Below, in pieces: positions 60,709-64,000 of a stretch of DNA of 64,000 nucleotides. Position 1 is the first letter of the stretch. Every line of letters begins with the position of its first letter. The notes below the pieces were generated by a model. The model searched no databases, was not told where the DNA came from, and was given only the letters and a program-made list of their open reading frames with translations. The stretch is from Rhizobium deserti (GTDB lineage Bacteria > Pseudomonadota > Alphaproteobacteria > Rhizobiales > Rhizobiaceae). Made by a program: the position numbers and the translations under genes. The stretch covers positions 62,001-126,000 of the forward strand of contig NZ_SMTL01000002.1 in assembly GCF_004358025.1 (NCBI RefSeq), written 5' to 3'.

Positions 60709-61251
60709 ATGAACTCAGGAGCTTCAGGCGCCGGTATGACTGTTATTGTTTCGCCCCCATCACGCATTTATCTGCTCCGTCATGCCAAGTCTGGTTGGGC
60801 GGAGCCGGGACAGCCCGACTTCGACCGCACCCTTGATGCCCAAGGCTATGCGGAAGCCGAGGTCGTGGCAGACCAGGCAGCCGACCGTGGCTACCGGCCG
60901 GATCTCGTGATCAGCTCGACCGCCATGCGGTGCCGTCAAACGGCCGAAGCCATCCGGCGCGCCATCAGCGAAACCATTGAGCCGGTTTTTGTCGACGAGC
61001 TTTATAACGGTTCTCTTTCCACCTATTCCGAAATCCTCTCGTCGCAGCCCGACAGCCAATCCGTGATGTTGATCGGTCATAATCCGACACTCCAGGAATT
61101 GCTGCGCGATCTTGTTGGCGGGGAAGCCGTGGCTGCCGCCATCCCGGGCGGTTTCCCGACCGGTGGTCTTGCTGTTCTCGACTATCGCGGCGCGGCGGAA
61201 GGGTCTGCTTCCGGCTCGGCTTGGGTGCTGAGCGATTTCCTGAAGGCCTGA
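60709..61251 (+). CDS. SixA-like phosphohistidine phosphatase
   Basis: This 180-aa member of the histidine phosphatase superfamily has the RHG-type motif YLLRHAKSGWAEPGQPDFDR and the second histidine in VMLIGHNPTLQELL. SixA-type enzymes dephosphorylate phosphohistidine in Hpt or PTS proteins; the actual target here is unknown. AAGGA lies upstream of ATG 60709; an internal ATG at 60736 is a second possibility. Confidence 0.9.
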   Translation: MNSGASGAGMTVIVSPPSRIYLLRHAKSGWAEPGQPDFDRTLDAQGYAEAEVVADQAADRGYRPDLVISSTAMRCRQTAEAIRRAISETIEPVFVDELYNGSLSTYSEILSSQPDSQSVMLIGHNPTLQELLRDLVGGEAVAAAIPGGFPTGGLAVLDYRGAAEGSASGSAWVLSDFLKA

Positions 61252-61334
61252 GACGCCGCCCTGCCTCGCCATTGGTCTTCCCGGTCACCACTTGGCCTCC
61301 TATATAGGGGTGGAAACAGATCCGGGACGACGCC

Positions 61335-62804
61335 TTGCCGCCTTCGCTCACCAGCTTCACCGACGACGCGCGCATTGCGCTCGACAATATTGCCGACCGC
61401 GCCTCGGGTCTGGTCAATCCGACGATCAGGCTCGGCGTGACGGGACTGTCGCGCGCCGGAAAGACCGTCTTCATTTCCTCGCTCGTGCATAACCTCCTCA
61501 ACGGCGGCCGTCTGCCGCTTTTCGAAGCCTTGCGATCGGGGCGGGTTTCGGCGGTCCGGCTGGAGCCGCAGCCGGACGACGCCATTCCGCGGTTCCAGTA
61601 CGAGGACCATATCCAGGCGCTGGTGCGCGATCGCATCTGGCCCGATTCCACCCGCGCCATTTCCGAGCTGCGCGTCACCCTCGATTATCAAAGCGCCAGC
61701 GGCTGGGGCCGCATGTTCTCGCGGGGCCGCCTGTCGATCGATATCGTCGACTATCCGGGCGAATGGCTGCTCGACCTGCCGCTGCTCGCCAAGGATTACA
61801 ATACCTTCAGCAGCGAGACCGTCGCGCTGGCCAGAACCGGGATCCGCAGCGAGCTTTCGCGGGAATGGCTGGCGCTGACGGCCGCGGTGGACATGGATGC
61901 TCCTGCTGACGAGGCCACCGCTAGGCGGCTGTCGGAAGCCTTCGCCGCCTATCTGAAGGCGTGCAAATCGGACGAGCGTTCGCTGTCCACCCTGCCGCCC
62001 GGACGTTTCCTGATGCCTGGGGACCTCGAAGGTTCGCCGGCCCTGACCTTCGCGCCTTTGCCCGACGTTCCTGAAACGCGGGCGCCGAAGGGGTCGCTGA
62101 GGGCGATGATGGAACGTCGTTACGACGCCTACAAGAACATTGTCGTCAAACCCTTTTTCCGCGAGCATTTCGCCAGGCTTGACCGGCAGATCGTGCTCAT
62201 CGACGCGCTGCAGGCGATCAATCGCGGCCATGAGGCCGTGCAGGACCTGGAGCGCGCTTTGAGCGACGTGCTGGCCTGCTTCCGCCCCGGCCATAACAGC
62301 TTCCTGTCCTCGCTGATCGGACGGAGAATCGACAAGGTGCTGGTTGCGGCAACCAAGGCCGATCATCTGCATCACGAAAGCCACGACCGGCTGGAAAGGC
62401 TGACCGGGCGGCTGGTGGACCGTGCGGTCCAGCGCATCGGCATGGCCGGGGCCGGCATCGAGGTCATGGCGATCGCATCGGTCAGGGCGACGCGCGAGGC
62501 AACCGTTAAGGAGGACGGCCATCTTCTGCCGGTGATCGTCGGCACGCCCATGGCTGGCGAGACCATCAATGGCGAAAGCTTCGACGGCAACCGCAAGACT
62601 GGCATCTTCCCCGGCGATCTTCCGGAGGATCCCGAATCACTGTTCCGGCAGGTGGATGGCACAGAGCCGGTGCTGCCCGACATGAATGTCGTGCGATTCC
62701 GCCCGCCGGCTCTGGAGGAAGCCGCTTCGGGCTTGAAGCTTTCGGTTCCGCACATCCGGCTCGATCGCGCCATGCAGTTCCTGTTCGGAGACCGCCTCGC
62801 ATGA
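61335..62804 (+). CDS. YcjX-family P-loop ATPase (DUF463)
   Basis: This is a 489-aa YcjX/DUF463 protein. The P-loop GLSRAGKTVFISSLVHNLLN and the stretch DIVDYPGEWLLDLPLL are characteristic. YcjX and its membrane partner YcjF are linked to stress response in enteric bacteria, with no defined reaction. The start is TTG 61335 (family-like LPPSLTSFTDDA). Its stop overlaps the start of the ycjF-like gene (ATGA), giving a two-gene operon. Confidence 0.92.
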   Translation: MPPSLTSFTDDARIALDNIADRASGLVNPTIRLGVTGLSRAGKTVFISSLVHNLLNGGRLPLFEALRSGRVSAVRLEPQPDDAIPRFQYEDHIQALVRDRIWPDSTRAISELRVTLDYQSASGWGRMFSRGRLSIDIVDYPGEWLLDLPLLAKDYNTFSSETVALARTGIRSELSREWLALTAAVDMDAPADEATARRLSEAFAAYLKACKSDERSLSTLPPGRFLMPGDLEGSPALTFAPLPDVPETRAPKGSLRAMMERRYDAYKNIVVKPFFREHFARLDRQIVLIDALQAINRGHEAVQDLERALSDVLACFRPGHNSFLSSLIGRRIDKVLVAATKADHLHHESHDRLERLTGRLVDRAVQRIGMAGAGIEVMAIASVRATREATVKEDGHLLPVIVGTPMAGETINGESFDGNRKTGIFPGDLPEDPESLFRQVDGTEPVLPDMNVVRFRPPALEEAASGLKLSVPHIRLDRAMQFLFGDRLA

Positions 62805-63880
62805 AGGAGACCGATCCAACCCTGCCGCCACGCCGCAGGCCCTCCGCCTTCATCCTGGATGAGGACCAGGCGTCCCGTAACGAGACAGTTCCCCAACCTC
62901 ACCGCAGCCCGCGCAGTTTCGACGACGGGGTCATGTTGACACCCGACGACAAGGACCCGTTCAATGCACCTTCCGAGCTTGGTGTGGATCCCCTGCCCGT
63001 CGCCTTGCCGCGACCGCGCAGAAGGTTTTCCTTCTTGAACTTGGCCGCCGCTGCCTTTGGTACATTCCTATCTCTGGCCTTCGGCCTGTGGGCGGACCGG
63101 ATCGTGCGCGATCTTTTCAATCGGGCTGACTGGCTCGGTTACGCCGCCCTCACCGCGCTTGGTCTCGGCATTCTCGCTGTCGCCGTCATGGCAGGCCGGG
63201 AAATCTTCGGCCTGCTGCGGCTTTCAGCCGTGCAGACGCTGAAGGTTCAGGCGGAGGAGGCTTTGCAAAATCCGCGTCCGCTCGCGGCCCGCGCTTTGCT
63301 TGCGTCCCTGGCAAAGCTTCTTAGTCACCGCCCGGAAACAGCCAAGGGTCGTGCGGCATTGGACGCAACCAAGGACGAGATCATCGATGGACCGCAGCTT
63401 GTGGAACTGGTCGAGCGGGAACTGCTCGGGCCCCTTGACCGCAAAGCGCGCTCCCTGATCCTCAACGCTTCCAAGCGGGTCTCGATCGTCACCGCCGTCA
63501 GCCCGCGCGCCATCGTCGACCTTGCCTATGTGCTCTTCGAAGTGACGCGGCTGATCCGAGCCATGGCGGAGCTTTATGGCGGCCGACCTGGGACGATCGG
63601 CCTCATCCGGCTGATGCGCGACGTGGTCGCCCATCTCGCCGTGACAGGGTCAATTGCCGTCGGCGACAGCCTGGCGCAGCAGGTCCTCGGGCATGGTCTG
63701 GCGTCAAAACTGTCAAGCCGACTCGGCGAAGGCGTGATCAACGGGCTCCTGACCGCCCGAATCGGCATCGCCGCCATGGACCTCTGCCGTCCCCTGCCTT
63801 TCCGTGTCTTGCGGCGGCCGGGAATTGGCGATTTCATGGCCGATATTGCATCCGTTGGAGCGGCAAAAGACCGGGAATAG
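62801..63880 (+). CDS. YcjF-family membrane protein (DUF697)
   Basis: This 359-aa YcjF/DUF697 protein has two membrane helices (about residues 80-100 and 110-132: LNLAAAAFGTFLSLAFGLWA; ALTALGLGILAVAVMAG) and a cytoplasmic C-terminal domain (AELYGGRPGTIGLIRLMRDV; LTARIGIAAMDLCRPLPF). It pairs with the YcjX-like ATPase encoded upstream. Confidence 0.93.
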   Translation: MKETDPTLPPRRRPSAFILDEDQASRNETVPQPHRSPRSFDDGVMLTPDDKDPFNAPSELGVDPLPVALPRPRRRFSFLNLAAAAFGTFLSLAFGLWADRIVRDLFNRADWLGYAALTALGLGILAVAVMAGREIFGLLRLSAVQTLKVQAEEALQNPRPLAARALLASLAKLLSHRPETAKGRAALDATKDEIIDGPQLVELVERELLGPLDRKARSLILNASKRVSIVTAVSPRAIVDLAYVLFEVTRLIRAMAELYGGRPGTIGLIRLMRDVVAHLAVTGSIAVGDSLAQQVLGHGLASKLSSRLGEGVINGLLTARIGIAAMDLCRPLPFRVLRRPGIGDFMADIASVGAAKDRE

Positions 63881-63981
63881 CCTTGCCGGCTCGCCGCGCA
63901 TAGACCGATTGATACCAGTCATTAACCATTCCGGGCTAAATTGGCAGACACGTTAAGTTCCTGCTTGCCAGAGGAAATTCC

Positions 63982-64000
63982 ATGTATTCGCGCATCTTTT
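63982..64000 (+). CDS. Start of a further gene, cut by the window edge
   Basis: GAGGAA five bases before ATG 63982 marks a likely start; only six codons (MYSRIF) are visible. The product cannot be named. Confidence 0.4.

Overview
The window looks like chromosomal DNA of an alphaproteobacterium of the order Hyphomicrobiales, most probably a Rhizobiaceae member (Rhizobium/Neorhizobium/Agrobacterium type). The grounds are a suf operon that starts with an IscS-type desulfurase and ends sufS-sufT-sufA, the order purB ... purC-purS-purQ ... purL-bolA-grxD, a CckA hybrid kinase, a GTTC-N7-GTTC SOS box upstream of recA, a single-cysteine DksA and EcfG-type promoters. No rRNA, tRNA, CRISPR array or intact mobile element was found.

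Bases 1-6620 are a decaying surface-polysaccharide island. It holds a Kdo-transferase-like capsule gene, the 3' end of an IS3-family transposase, an FkbM methyltransferase, an unrecognised protein, and two GDP-mannose genes (manC and the phosphomannomutase exoC/manB). Both are riddled with frameshifts, and exoC has also lost its 5' end where the island meets the next gene.

Bases 6634-15080 are an accessory envelope/stress region: a small secreted protein, a lipase-like hydrolase, an ECF sigma/anti-sigma pair, several very small proteins (two with candidate EcfG promoters), a DUF2171 protein, a MacAB-like efflux operon with separate ATPase and permease, and an FCD-type GntR regulator behind two identical 12-bp palindromes.

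Bases 15111-22755 are the minus-strand Fe-S assembly operon: cysteine desulfurase, sufB, an unrecognised helical protein, sufC, sufD, sufS, sufT and sufA. A near-consensus Irr box lies upstream. From 22995 to 34787 come housekeeping and envelope genes (hydrolase, diguanylate cyclase, tyrS, a giant AsmA-like protein, Bcp peroxiredoxin, DUF455, M23 peptidase, DEAD-box helicase, NUDIX). Bases 34962-38726 carry a leftover molybdoenzyme-maturation module: MocA-like fusion, two XdhC parts and a CoxE stub, beside a TfoX-like gene with an amber stop and a flavin reductase.

From 38887 the window is mostly core genome: a periplasmic binding protein, rpe, the purine genes with small inserted genes, bolA/grxD, an MFS exporter, an inositol-phosphatase homologue, ttcA, alaS, recA, cckA, a FliO-like protein, dksA, a SixA-like phosphatase and the ycjX-ycjF pair. 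A further gene begins at the right edge. Most starts were set by Shine-Dalgarno (SD) sequences; several are GTG or TTG.
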